DNA from: Agromyces sp. H17E-10
GTDB taxonomy: Bacteria > Actinomycetota > Actinomycetes > Actinomycetales > Microbacteriaceae
Direction: 5' to 3'
Length of the DNA: 64,000 nucleotides
Assembly: GCF_022919715.1 (NCBI RefSeq)
Contig: NZ_CP095042.1
Location: forward strand, 620,001 to 684,000
A program made the position numbers and the translations under genes. A model generated the notes under the pieces. It saw only the letters and a program-made list of their open reading frames with translations. It did not search any database and had not been told where the DNA came from. Below, piece after piece: positions 46,868-55,147 of this stretch. Positions within the stretch are counted from its first letter, which is position 1. Each line of letters begins with the position of its first letter.

Positions 46868-48256
46868 ATGTCGTCATCGACCGCGGCCACGGCCGCACCC
46901 GCAGCACCCGCCAACCCACGCAGTCGCGTGATCCTCGCGAGCCTCATCGGCACGACGATCGAGTTCTACGACTTCTACGTCTACGCGACCGCGGCCGTGC
47001 TCGTCTTCCCCCACCTCTTCTTCCCGACCGGCGACCCGACGACCGCGCTGCTCGCCTCGTTCGCCGTGTTCGGCGCCGCCATGGTCGCCCGCCCGCTCGG
47101 CGCGGTCGTCTTCGGCCACCTCGGCGACCGGGTCGGCCGCAAGGCGACCCTCGTCGGCGCCCTCCTCACGATGGGCATCGCCACGTTCCTCATCGGCGTG
47201 CTGCCGACCTACGCCGCGGTGGGCTGGCTCGCGCCGCTGCTGCTCGTCATCCTCCGCATCGCGCAGGGCTTCGCCCTCGGCGGCGAGTGGTCGGGCGCCG
47301 CGCTCGTCGCGACCGAGAACGCCCCGAAGGGCAAGCGCGCCTGGTACGGCACGTTCCCGCAGCTCGGCGCGCCGATCGGCTTCATCATCGCGAACGGCCT
47401 GTTCCTGATCATCGCCGCCGCGCTGCCGTCGAGCGACCCGACGATGCCGTCGCAGGCGTTCCTCGACTGGGGCTGGCGCATCCCGTTCCTGTTCTCGGTC
47501 GTGATGGTCGCCGTCGGGCTCTGGGTGCGCCTGCGCCTCGTCGAGTCGACCGCGTTCTCGGCCGCATCGAAGCAGGGGCGCCTGAAGCGACTGCCGCTCG
47601 CGAGCGTCTTCAAGAACTACTGGAAGCAGCTCATCCTCGGAACCTTCTTCATGCTTGCGACGTACGTGCTCTTCTACCTGATGACCACGTTCTCGCTGAG
47701 CTACGGCCGTGCGCCGGTCGAGGCCTCGGAGGGCGTGCTGCCCGGCCTCGGCTACTCGTACAACACGTTCGTGCTCATGCTCATCGGCGGCGTCGTGTTC
47801 TTCGGTGTCTTCACCCTGCTGTCCGGCCCGTGGGCCGACCGCTGGGGCCGCCGCAAGACGCTCATCTGGGTCACGCTCGCGATCATCGTGTTCGGCCTGC
47901 TCTGGGTTCCGCTGCTGTCGGCGGGCTTCGCGGGCGTCATGGGCTGGCTCGTGATCGGCTTCTCGCTGATGGGCATGACGTTCGGCCCGATGGGGGCGCT
48001 CCTGCCCGAGCTGTTCCCGACGAACGTGCGCTACACGGGTTCGGGCATCTCGTACAACGTGTCGTCGATCCTCGGCGCCGCGGTCGCCCCGTTCATCGCG
48101 GTCGCGCTCTGGCAGGCGGGCGGCGGCAGCCCGTTCTGGGTCGGCATCTACCTCTCGGCGATGGCGGTGCTCACGCTCATCGCGCTGCTCGTCTCGAAGG
48201 AGACCCGCGACGTCGACTTCGACGAGGCCGGGCTCGAGTCGTCGGCCGTGCTGTAG
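46868..48256 (+). CDS. MFS transporter, metabolite:H+ symporter (MHS) type
   Basis: Proton-coupled importer of an organic acid or related metabolite, 462 residues with about 12 spans. ASLIGTTIEFYDFYVYATAAVLVF marks the MHS subfamily start; GHLGDRVGRKATLVG is the MFS loop 2-3 signature; RIAQGFALGGEWSGAALVATE and FPTNVRYTGSGISYN are also typical. ATG 46868 follows GGAG by about 10 nt and begins just before the first span. Substrate not determinable. Followed by a hairpin at 48280. Confidence 0.88.
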   Translation: MSSSTAATAAPAAPANPRSRVILASLIGTTIEFYDFYVYATAAVLVFPHLFFPTGDPTTALLASFAVFGAAMVARPLGAVVFGHLGDRVGRKATLVGALLTMGIATFLIGVLPTYAAVGWLAPLLLVILRIAQGFALGGEWSGAALVATENAPKGKRAWYGTFPQLGAPIGFIIANGLFLIIAAALPSSDPTMPSQAFLDWGWRIPFLFSVVMVAVGLWVRLRLVESTAFSAASKQGRLKRLPLASVFKNYWKQLILGTFFMLATYVLFYLMTTFSLSYGRAPVEASEGVLPGLGYSYNTFVLMLIGGVVFFGVFTLLSGPWADRWGRRKTLIWVTLAIIVFGLLWVPLLSAGFAGVMGWLVIGFSLMGMTFGPMGALLPELFPTNVRYTGSGISYNVSSILGAAVAPFIAVALWQAGGGSPFWVGIYLSAMAVLTLIALLVSKETRDVDFDEAGLESSAVL

Positions 48257-48279
48257 TCGGGTTCGGGCCGCTCGGTCCG

Positions 48280-48309
48280 CGAGGGGGATGCCGCGCGGCA
48301 TCCCCCTCG
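48280..48309 (+). terminator. Terminator of the MHS transporter gene
   Basis: 14-bp arms (48280-48293, 48296-48309) around a 2-nt centre, 23 bp after the stop. Confidence 0.75.
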
Positions 48310-48380
48310 TCGTGTCTGCGGCTGCCCCGTTGAGGATGCGTCGTCGTTCCGAGCCCCTTCTGGCGCGACCGGCCCCGGCG

Positions 48381-48386
48381 TAGCAT
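48381..48386 (+). promoter_or_regulatory. Candidate -10 for the copper-binding protein gene
   Basis: TAGCAT lies about 75 bp before the ATG in the region between the MHS terminator and the Cys/Met-rich protein. No clear metal-responsive operator was recognised. Confidence 0.35.
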
Positions 48387-48461
48387 GGCCCGCATCAGGG
48401 CCGCCGATCCCCGCGTCGGCACCGTCGACGCTCGGCCGCCCGGGTGGGAACGGGTGCGCCG

Positions 48462-48875
48462 ATGAACATGACGATGGACATGATGAAGGACGCCATGTCG
48501 ACCGGCGAGATGCCGATGCAGGGCATGGATGCGGCGATGATGCAGGAGTGTCTGGAGGCCCTCTCCGCATGCGTGCAGGCGTGCCTCATGTGCGCCGATG
48601 CGGACGCGGGCGAGGGCATGGGCCGCTGCGCCGCGATGTGCGCGAACTGCGCCGACGTGTGCGACACCATGATGCGGATGATGCTGCGAATGCGCGGCAT
48701 GGACCGAGAGGTCATGACGTCGATGATGCAGACGACGATCGCGATGTGTCGCGCCTGCTCGGCCGAGTGCATGCAGCACGCCGAGATGAGCGAGCACTGC
48801 CGCATGTGCGCCATGGCCTGCGATCAGTGCGCCGCCGCCATGGAGAAGATGATGGGGTCGATGTCGATGGCCTGA
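48462..48875 (+). CDS. Four-helix-bundle copper-binding protein (Csp-like, DUF326)
   Basis: Predicted copper storage or buffering protein. The 137-residue product contains 33 Met and 15 Cys by count. Cys are spaced CxxxC and CxxC along predicted helices (CVQACLMC, CAAMCANCADVC, CRACSAEC, CRMCAMACDQC), as in four-helix Csp proteins whose Cys line a Cu(I)-binding core. The Met-rich N-terminus is unusually dense (MNMTMDMM, GEMPMQGMDAAMM). No Tat or Sec signal is visible, so it is probably cytoplasmic. ATG 48462 is preferred; a GTG at 48444 is in frame. It stands alone, without an obvious copper ATPase or CsoR nearby. Confidence 0.85.
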   Translation: MNMTMDMMKDAMSTGEMPMQGMDAAMMQECLEALSACVQACLMCADADAGEGMGRCAAMCANCADVCDTMMRMMLRMRGMDREVMTSMMQTTIAMCRACSAECMQHAEMSEHCRMCAMACDQCAAAMEKMMGSMSMA

Positions 48876-48899
48876 GCGGTCACCCGACGGCTGTTCGGC

Positions 48900-49250
48900 T
48901 CACGCCTCCGCGACGCTGAACCGCAGTCCGCCCGCTGCGAGCACGCCGTAGACGCCGTGCACGGCGACCGGGTCGCCGACCTGCAGTTCGCCCGCGAACG
49001 CGTCGTGGTGCCAGACTCGGCGTGCCCCGCCCGCGAGCGTCGCGACGGTGGCGAAGCCGTCGGCGTCGATCGAGGTCACGATCGCGTCGAGCCACTTCGA
49101 CGGCGTCGCGGTCGCGAGCCGCAGCTGCATCGCGTGCAGGCCGTGGCCCGGACGATCGCTCGAGCACTCGCTCGCGTGCACGCAGCCGCGCATGCCCGTC
49201 GCCCGGCCCGTGCGGGGCTGGGTGGCGGCGTGCGGCTCGCGGTGCGACAT
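48900..49250 (-). CDS. Conserved-looking hypothetical protein
   Basis: 116-residue soluble protein not assigned to a family. The N-terminus is polar and His/Cys-containing (GCVHASECSSDRPGHGLH). The remainder reads as a compact beta-rich domain (LDAIVTSIDADGFATVATL, then VWHHDAFAGELQVGDPVAVHGVYGVLAAGG), reminiscent of small OB-fold or beta-barrel proteins. ATG 49250 has AGGAG 5 nt upstream, which supports it being a real gene. Convergent with the copper protein gene, 24 bp apart; a metal link is speculation. Confidence 0.6.
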   Translation of the reverse strand: MSHREPHAATQPRTGRATGMRGCVHASECSSDRPGHGLHAMQLRLATATPSKWLDAIVTSIDADGFATVATLAGGARRVWHHDAFAGELQVGDPVAVHGVYGVLAAGGLRFSVAEA

Positions 49251-49366
49251 GAGGGCTCCTCGTGATCGGTTCGTGCAGGCGACGATACGCGGACGGCGTC
49301 GGGATGTCGCGGGCGGCCGTCACACGCGGCAACAGTGTCGCCCGACGCGGCCGACGAATCTGACGA

Positions 49367-49780
49367 TCAGCCGAGCTGGGCGACGCTCAGCACATTGCGC
49401 GCCGGGTCGAGGAACCAGGCGCGGGAGCCGGAGTCGGTGCGCGCGATGCCGCGTTCGTCGGTCGGCAGCACGGCGTCGTCGTAGATCTTCGTGGCGACGC
49501 CGAGCGCGTTGAGCCGGATGACGGCCTCGTCGATGTCGGCGACCACGAGCGCGAGGGCGGTGTACGACGCGGGTTCGTGCCGGCTTCCCTTGCCGTACAC
49601 GTGCAGGCGATGGCCGTCGCCGAAGGTGACGACGAGCCCGCCGCCGAGCGGCAGTTCGTCGATCGTGGCGCCGAGCACGTCGCGGTAGAAGGCGCCTGCC
49701 GCGGCCTCGTCGTCGACGCTCATGCTGCCGAGCGCCGCGAGGATGCCGACGGGGCCCGCCGAATCTGATGTCTCGCTCAT
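49367..49780 (-). CDS. VOC (glyoxalase/bleomycin-resistance) family protein
   Basis: 137-residue single-domain VOC protein with two beta-alpha-beta-beta-beta halves: GSMSVDDEAAAGAFYRDVLGATIDELPLGG and ASYTALALVVADIDEAVIRLNALGV, ending SRAWFLDPARNVLSVAQL. The late PARN motif is common in these proteins. The substrate is unknown. ATG 49780 starts just ahead of the domain; the open frame continues upstream but without domain features. Divergent from psuG. Confidence 0.8.
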   Translation of the reverse strand: MSETSDSAGPVGILAALGSMSVDDEAAAGAFYRDVLGATIDELPLGGGLVVTFGDGHRLHVYGKGSRHEPASYTALALVVADIDEAVIRLNALGVATKIYDDAVLPTDERGIARTDSGSRAWFLDPARNVLSVAQLG

Positions 49781-49828
49781 GGCGCCACCGTAGCGCCGCG
49801 GCCCGCTCGCCGGGTACCCCGCAGCCGA

Positions 49829-49852
49829 GGGATGCCGTGGGCGAGGCATCCC
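49829..49852. terminator. Short hairpin between the VOC gene and psuG
   Basis: GGGATGCC (49829-49836) pairs with GGCATCCC (49845-49852). The genes diverge here, so termination has no obvious target; an upstream transcript or another role is possible. The right arm is part of CGAGGCATCC. Confidence 0.35.
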
Positions 49853-49873
49853 GGTCGTGTCGGTAGCCGCCCC

Positions 49874-49879
49874 TAGCAT
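49874..49879 (+). promoter_or_regulatory. -10 element for a leaderless psuG transcript
   Basis: TAGCAT ends 6 nt before the psuG ATG; no Shine-Dalgarno precedes the start. Confidence 0.5.
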
Positions 49880-49885
49880 TGCCGC

Positions 49886-50824
49886 ATGCCCGCCGACGTG
49901 CACCCCGTTCCAGCCGACCACGCCGCGATCCGCGTCTCCGACGAGGTGCGCGCCGCCCTCGACGCGGGGCGGCCGGTGCTCGCGCTCGAGTCGACCATCC
50001 TCACGCACGGTCTGCCGCGGCCGCGCAACCTCGAGGTCGGGCTCGGGTCGGAGGCCGACGTGCGTGCGACCGGAGTCGTGCCGGCGACCATCGGCGTCGT
50101 CGACGGCGTCGCGGTCGTGGGCCTCTCCGGCGCCGAGATCGAACGGCTGTGCACGGCGGACGACGTCGTGAAGGCGAGCGTGCGCGACCTGCCGATCACC
50201 CGGGCGAAGCGGCTGGATGCGGGCACCACCGTCGCGGCGACCGCGTGGCTCGCGCATCGCGCCGGCATCCGCGTGATGTCGACGGGCGGGCTCGGCGGTG
50301 TGCACCGCGGCGCGGGCGAGAGCTTCGACGAGTCGGCAGATCTTCCGGTGCTCGCCGAGACGCCGATCACCCTCGTGAGCGCCGGCGTGAAGTCGATCCT
50401 CGACATCGGCGCGACGCTCGAGCGCCTCGAGACGCTCGGGGTGCCGGTCGTCGGCTATCGCACGACGCGGTTCCCGGCCTTCACGGTCGCCGACTCCGGC
50501 TTCTCCGTCGACTACCGCGTCGACTCCCCCGCCGAAGCGGCTGCGCTCGCACGGGCGCGCGACGACTTCGGGCAGCGGGCCGCGGTGCTCGTCGCCAACC
50601 CGATCGCCGCCGACCGGCAGCTCGACCCCGCCCTGCACGACCGGGTGCTCGCCGAGGCCCTCGCGGCCGCCGACGCCGCGGGCATCACGGGCCACGACAC
50701 CACGCCGTTCCTGCTCGACCGATTCCAGCGCGAGACGGGCGGGCGCAGCCTCGAGGTCAACCTCGAACTGTATGCGGCCAACGTCGCGCTCGGTGCGGAG
50801 ATCGCGCGTGCGATCGCCGGCTGA
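49886..50824 (+). CDS. psuG: Pseudouridine-5'-phosphate glycosidase
   Basis: Cleaves pseudouridine-5'-phosphate to uracil and ribose-5-phosphate in pseudouridine degradation. The 312-residue protein shows the family's ALESTILTHGLPRPRNL, the conserved Lys/Asp region VKASVRDLPITRAKRLDAGTTVAAT, MSTGGLGGVHRG, FPAFTVADSGF and VLVANPIAAD, ending with SLEVNLELYAANVALGAEIA. Length is typical. A PfkB kinase follows after 13 bp, matching the usual glycosidase-kinase pair. Confidence 0.94.
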   Translation: MPADVHPVPADHAAIRVSDEVRAALDAGRPVLALESTILTHGLPRPRNLEVGLGSEADVRATGVVPATIGVVDGVAVVGLSGAEIERLCTADDVVKASVRDLPITRAKRLDAGTTVAATAWLAHRAGIRVMSTGGLGGVHRGAGESFDESADLPVLAETPITLVSAGVKSILDIGATLERLETLGVPVVGYRTTRFPAFTVADSGFSVDYRVDSPAEAAALARARDDFGQRAAVLVANPIAADRQLDPALHDRVLAEALAAADAAGITGHDTTPFLLDRFQRETGGRSLEVNLELYAANVALGAEIARAIAG

Positions 50825-50837
50825 CGGGGCGGGCGCC

Positions 50838-51800
50838 GTGGCTGGGCCGGCGGCCGATGGCGGGGCGACGGGCGATGGGGCGGATGCCTCGGGCCGACCG
50901 CTCCTCGCGATCGTCGGCGACCTCGTGGAGGACATCGTGGTGTGGGCCTCCGAGCCGGTTCGCGACGGCACCGACACCGCGGCTCGCGTCTTCCGCACGC
51001 GCGGCGGCAGCGCCGCGAACGTCGCCGCGCTCGCGGCCCCGCTCGTCACGACCCGATTCATCGGCTGCGTCGGACCCGACGCGGCGGGCGACGCGCTCGT
51101 CTCGGCGCTCGAGGCCTCCGGTGCCGAGACGCTCGTGCAGCGTCGCGGTACGACCGGTGCGGTCGTCGTGATCGTCGATCCGGCCGGCGAGCGGACGATG
51201 TTCCCCGACCGCGGCGCATCGGCCCTGCTCGACGGGGTCGAGCCGGACTGGCTCCACGGCGCCTCCTGGTTGCATGTGCCGAGCTACGGCTTCGAGCGCG
51301 AACCCGCGCGCACGGCGGTCCTCGAGCTCATCGCCGAGGCCCGCCGACGCGGTGCCGGCCTCTCGATCGACGCATCCTCGACGGGTCTGCTCACGGGCCT
51401 CGGCGTCGACGAGGTGCTCGACCTCTACGCGTCGCTCGCGCCCGACGTGCTCTTCGCCAACGAGACGGAGGCGGCACTGCTCGGACTCGGGCTCGGGCAC
51501 GGGTACGGCCACGGGGACGGATACGGTCTCAGGTCGAGGCCGATCGCGGCGACGATCGTCGTCAAGCACGGACCCGACCCCACCCAGGTGTTCGCGGCGG
51601 GCGCATCGGTCGCGACCGTGCCCGTCGACCCGGTGCCCGAGGCTCGCGACCTCACCGGTGCGGGCGATGCGTTCGCCGCAGGTTATCTCGCCTCGGCCCT
51701 GGGCGGCGCCGACCCCGCGGCCGCAGCGCGGGCCGGGCATCGGCTCGCCGCGCGCGTGATCACCGCCGCCGGAGCGGAGGTCGGCGTCGCAGACCCCTGA
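50838..51800 (+). CDS. PfkB-family carbohydrate kinase, probable pseudouridine kinase
   Basis: Ribokinase-fold kinase, 320 residues. Visible motifs: GDLVEDIVVWASEP near the N-terminus, TRGGSAANVAALAA (first PfkB signature region) and DLTGAGDAFAAGYLASAL (second signature with catalytic Asp). Downstream pairing with psuG supports phosphorylation of pseudouridine, although the kinase alone could act on another nucleoside or sugar. GTG 50838 is the best start available; the Shine-Dalgarno is weak and the N-terminal 20 residues are low complexity. A Gly/His/Tyr run (GHGYGHGDGYG) near residue 225 is an unusual insertion. Confidence 0.82.
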   Translation: MAGPAADGGATGDGADASGRPLLAIVGDLVEDIVVWASEPVRDGTDTAARVFRTRGGSAANVAALAAPLVTTRFIGCVGPDAAGDALVSALEASGAETLVQRRGTTGAVVVIVDPAGERTMFPDRGASALLDGVEPDWLHGASWLHVPSYGFEREPARTAVLELIAEARRRGAGLSIDASSTGLLTGLGVDEVLDLYASLAPDVLFANETEAALLGLGLGHGYGHGDGYGLRSRPIAATIVVKHGPDPTQVFAAGASVATVPVDPVPEARDLTGAGDAFAAGYLASALGGADPAAAARAGHRLAARVITAAGAEVGVADP

Positions 51801-51801
51801 C

Positions 51802-51846
51802 GTCAACGTAGGTTGACACGGTGCGCCAACGTCAACTACGGTTGAC
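51802..51846. promoter_or_regulatory. Twin palindromic operators over the promoter of the small HTH gene
   Basis: GTCAACGTAGGTTGAC (51802-51817) and GTCAACTACGGTTGAC (51831-51846) share perfect 6-bp arms with 4-nt spacers, 29 bp centre to centre. TTGACA (51813-51818) can serve as -35 and TACGGT (51837-51842) as -10 with an 18-bp spacer. Each operator overlaps one promoter element, and the ATG follows 7 nt after the -10. Confidence 0.7.
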
Positions 51847-51849
51847 GGC

Positions 51850-52077
51850 ATGGACGACCACCGCCTCCGCACCGCCATCGCCGCAGCCGACGGCGACGAC
51901 CCCTACCGAGCGTTGCGCGAGCTGCATCGGGCTCGCGTCGACCTCAATCGAGCGCTCGACCGCGCCGAGTCCGTCGCCGTCCGCCGGGCCCGCGCCGCCG
52001 GATCGAGCTGGCAGCTCATCGCACTCGCGCTGGAGGTCTCGAAGCAGGCGGTGCACAAGAAGTACGGACGCAGCTGA
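51850..52077 (+). CDS. Small helix-turn-helix DNA-binding protein (75 aa)
   Basis: Short protein with a helical N-terminal half (LRELHRARVDLNRALDRAE) and a C-terminal HTH: AAGSSWQLIALALEVSKQAVHKKYGRS, where SWQLIALALEVS and KQAVHKKY form the two HTH helices. Such mini-regulators occur in actinobacteria, often near Clp N-domain proteins; none is present here. The gene appears leaderless, with its start 3 bp after a palindrome, so it is a probable autorepressor. Target genes beyond itself are unknown. Confidence 0.8.
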   Translation: MDDHRLRTAIAAADGDDPYRALRELHRARVDLNRALDRAESVAVRRARAAGSSWQLIALALEVSKQAVHKKYGRS

Positions 52078-52160
52078 GGCGCGTAGGCTGCAATGCGGCG
52101 ATGACGCGGGCGACGGGGGCGCGAGGCATCCGATTCGCCGTCATCGACGAGAGAGCGAGC

Positions 52161-54131
52161 ATGAGCACCAGCGAGACCCCCACCCGCCGATCAGAGCGCG
52201 AAGCGCGCCGCCGTCCCGAACGCACCGCGCGATCGGCGTCCGACTCCCGAACAGACGACCGCAAGGCCCGCACCTCGCGCTTCGGCCGCCGCGGCGATCA
52301 GCCCACCGGCCCGCGCGCGACCTTCGCGCAGTTGCTGCCGTTCATCTTCGAGCACCGCCCCGTGCTCATCTGGGTCGCCGTGCTCTCGATCGTCGGCGCG
52401 CTCGCGAGCCTCGCCCAGCCGCTGCTCGTCGGCAGCGTCATCAACACCGTGCAGGCGGGCGACCCGCTCGGCGGCATCGTCTGGGCGCTCGTCGCCCTCG
52501 TCGTGATCAGCGGCGTGATCTCGGGCTACCAGCACTACCTGCTGCAGCGCACAGGCGAGGGCGTCGTGCTCTCGAGTCGCAAGCGGCTCATCGCCAAGCT
52601 GCTCAACCTGCCCATCGCCGAGTTCGACACCCGCCGCACCGGCGACCTCGTCTCGCGCGTCGGCAGCGACACCACGATGCTGCGCGCCGTGCTCACGCAG
52701 GGCCTCGTCGAGGCGATCGGCGGCACCGTCACCTTCGTCGGCGCGCTCATCGCGATGCTCATCCTCGACCCCGTGCTGCTCGGGCTCACCGTGCTCGTCG
52801 TCGCGATCGCGATCACGACCGTCACCCTGCTGTCGCAGCGGGTGCGCGAGGCCTCGCACGCCGCCCAGGCGAAGGTCGGGGATGTCGCCGCCAGCGTCGA
52901 ACGCGCCATCGGCGCCGTACGCACCATCCGCGCCGCGGGCGCGACCGAACGCGAGGTCGCCGCCGTCGAGGCCGAGGCCGAAGGCGCCTGGCGCATGGGT
53001 GTGCAGGTCGCCAAGATCTCGGCGCTCATCGTGCCCATCGCGGGCATCGCGATGCAGGTGTCGTTCCTCGTCGTGCTCGGCGTCGGCGGGTACCGGGTCG
53101 CCTCGGGCGCGACCTCGGTCGCGAACCTCGTCGCGTTCATCCTGTTCCTGTTCATGATGATCCTGCCGCTCGGGCAGGCGTTCGGCGCGATCACCTCGGT
53201 CAACTCGGCGCTCGGTGCACTCGGCCGCATCCAGGAGATCCTCGACCTGCCCGATGAGGACGAGCACGACCGCGAGCTCGCCCCGCGGGCGCTCATCGTC
53301 GGCGATGCGAACGAGGGCCTGCTGCCCGACGCGCCGGCGATCGCCTTCGACGACGTGCACTTCGCGTACGCATCGACGCGGCAGGACCCGGCCGACCCGG
53401 CCAACGACTCGGCTGACGAGCACCTGCCCGAGCCCGACGTCACCGAGCGCCAACCGGTGCTTCGCGGCGTCTCGTTCGACGTGCCGCGCGGCCGGCGCAT
53501 CGCGCTCGTCGGCCCGTCGGGCGCGGGCAAGTCGACGATCCTCGCGCTCGTCGAGCGCTTCTACGATCCGTCGGTCGGCACCGTGCGCATGGGCGGCCTC
53601 GACCTGCGCTCGATCGACCGCACCGAGCTCCGGGCCCAGATCGGCTACGTCGAGCAGGACGCGCCCGTTCTCGCCGGCACCATCCGCGAGAACCTGCTGC
53701 TCGGCTCGCCCGACGCGACCGACGCCGAGTGCGAGCACGTGCTGCGCGCGGTCAACCTCGGCGCGGTGCTCGATCGCGACCCGGCCGGACTGGGTGCGGC
53801 GGTCGGCGACGACGGCATCATGCTCTCGGGCGGCGAGCGGCAGCGCCTCGCGATCGCCCGGGCGCTGCTCGCCGCGCCGCCGATCCTGCTGCTCGACGAA
53901 TCGACCTCGTCGCTCGACGGCGTCAACGAGCGCATGATGCGCGAGGCGATCGACGCCGTCGCCGCAGGTCGCACGCTCATCGTGATCGCCCACCGGCTCT
54001 CGACGGTCGTCGACTCCGACCGCATCGTCGTCCTCGACGACGGCCGGGTGATCGGCGAGGGCACGCACGAGGAGCTCGTCGCGAGCGTGCCGCTCTACCG
54101 CGAGCTCGCCGAGCACCAGCTCCTCGTCTGA
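52161..54131 (+). CDS. ABC exporter, fused transmembrane and ATP-binding domains
   Basis: Half-transporter of the MsbA/LmrA/MDR-like group, 656 residues, probably a homodimer. An Arg/Ser-rich cytoplasmic tail (about 1-55) precedes six membrane spans (about 65-380) and the ATPase domain: Walker A GPSGAGKST near 450, Q-loop YVEQDAP, signature LSGGERQRL near 554, Walker B ILLLDEST near 575, D-loop SSLDG and switch AHRLS near 610. The nucleotide domain has an unusual acidic/Pro insertion (DPADPANDSADEHLPEPD) between its first strands. ATG 52161 follows GAGAG. Substrate unknown. Confidence 0.88.
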   Translation: MSTSETPTRRSEREARRRPERTARSASDSRTDDRKARTSRFGRRGDQPTGPRATFAQLLPFIFEHRPVLIWVAVLSIVGALASLAQPLLVGSVINTVQAGDPLGGIVWALVALVVISGVISGYQHYLLQRTGEGVVLSSRKRLIAKLLNLPIAEFDTRRTGDLVSRVGSDTTMLRAVLTQGLVEAIGGTVTFVGALIAMLILDPVLLGLTVLVVAIAITTVTLLSQRVREASHAAQAKVGDVAASVERAIGAVRTIRAAGATEREVAAVEAEAEGAWRMGVQVAKISALIVPIAGIAMQVSFLVVLGVGGYRVASGATSVANLVAFILFLFMMILPLGQAFGAITSVNSALGALGRIQEILDLPDEDEHDRELAPRALIVGDANEGLLPDAPAIAFDDVHFAYASTRQDPADPANDSADEHLPEPDVTERQPVLRGVSFDVPRGRRIALVGPSGAGKSTILALVERFYDPSVGTVRMGGLDLRSIDRTELRAQIGYVEQDAPVLAGTIRENLLLGSPDATDAECEHVLRAVNLGAVLDRDPAGLGAAVGDDGIMLSGGERQRLAIARALLAAPPILLLDESTSSLDGVNERMMREAIDAVAAGRTLIVIAHRLSTVVDSDRIVVLDDGRVIGEGTHEELVASVPLYRELAEHQLLV

Positions 54132-54223
54132 GCGGGGGGCCGGGGCGACGCATCCACCCGGGTTCAGTGCCAGCCCGGGCGAACCTCAGTGCCTGCTCGG
54201 ATGGACCGGAAGCACCGGCTTCC

Positions 54224-54229
54224 TAGCGT
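54224..54229 (+). promoter_or_regulatory. Candidate -10 for the hypothetical gene at 54287
   Basis: TAGCGT, about 57 bp upstream of the ATG, in a 155-bp gap that also holds two CTCAGTGCC-like words (near 54164 and 54186). Confidence 0.35.
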
Positions 54230-54286
54230 TGAGCCATCGCATCCGAACGTGGATGCCCTGAGCCCACGCCCCCTGGAGGACCCATC

Positions 54287-55120
54287 ATGACCATCGCGAC
54301 CGTGCCCACCGCACGCGACCTCGACCCCTACGACGGGATCCCCGTCGGCCTCATCGACGACCTGCCCGACGTCGGCGGCGACGCCACGACGACCCGCCGC
54401 GCGGGCCTCGGCAACTCGTTCGACCGCGTGCAGTCGGCCCTGCAGGGTTGGCTGCGGCACTGGGAGCCGCTCGAGCTGCCCGCCTTCACCCCCGTTCGCG
54501 ACGTCATGCCCGACGACGATCGCGGCCGCAGCTCGCTGAAGGCGGCGCCGACGCGCGCCGACGGCTCGGTGCGCCTCACCGCGAGCCTCTACGACCCGCC
54601 CAAGCACGACGCCGACCGCGGCCCGCTCGCCTGGTCGCGCAACTGGGCGAGCGCCGCGGTGCTGCCGCCCGCACGCGAGTCGGGCCGGCTCTTCTACCGC
54701 TTCAGCGTGTCGAGCCGGCTCGTGCTCGACGGCCATGCCTCGCTCAGCCTCGTCTCGACGAGCGTCAACTTCGGCGTCGTCGCCGACGCGGCGAAGCAGA
54801 GCCCCTTCCAGGCGCCCGGCTTCGCGACGCCGATCGTCAGGCCGCTCGTGGGCGTGCAGGCCCGCGCCGAGGTCGACGCGCAGGCGTCGCAGGTGTTCGA
54901 AGGGTCGATCGCGGTGCGCCAGGGCGAGACCCCGGCGATGGCGTTCGTGATCGGCACCGACGTGCTCTTCGAGGACGGCTGGGTGCGCCTGCACGAAGGC
55001 TCGAGCACGTGGGTCGGCCCGGCCGAGCCCGGCGCGAGCGGCACGGTCGAGTTCCGCTACGCGCCCGCCGCCGTGCTGCGCGTCATCGGGCACCTCGACG
55101 ACCCGCACACGTTCGACTGA
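54287..55120 (+). CDS. Hypothetical protein (277 aa), family not recognised
   Basis: A real gene judging by GGAGG 6 nt before the ATG, consistent codon style and a complete frame. The soluble product has no signal peptide or membrane span. N-terminal segment (1-45) contains RDLDPYDGIPVGLIDDLPD. The middle has DPPKHDADRGPLAWSRNWAS and then alternating strands (LFYRFSVSSRLVLDG, SLSLVSTSVNFGVV), ending in a beta-rich C-terminus with GHLDDPHTF. It could be a beta-sandwich protein. Neighbours give no functional clue. Confidence 0.7.
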   Translation: MTIATVPTARDLDPYDGIPVGLIDDLPDVGGDATTTRRAGLGNSFDRVQSALQGWLRHWEPLELPAFTPVRDVMPDDDRGRSSLKAAPTRADGSVRLTASLYDPPKHDADRGPLAWSRNWASAAVLPPARESGRLFYRFSVSSRLVLDGHASLSLVSTSVNFGVVADAAKQSPFQAPGFATPIVRPLVGVQARAEVDAQASQVFEGSIAVRQGETPAMAFVIGTDVLFEDGWVRLHEGSSTWVGPAEPGASGTVEFRYAPAAVLRVIGHLDDPHTFD

Positions 55121-55147
55121 CCGGTCGCCGGGCTCGGCCCGGCGCCG

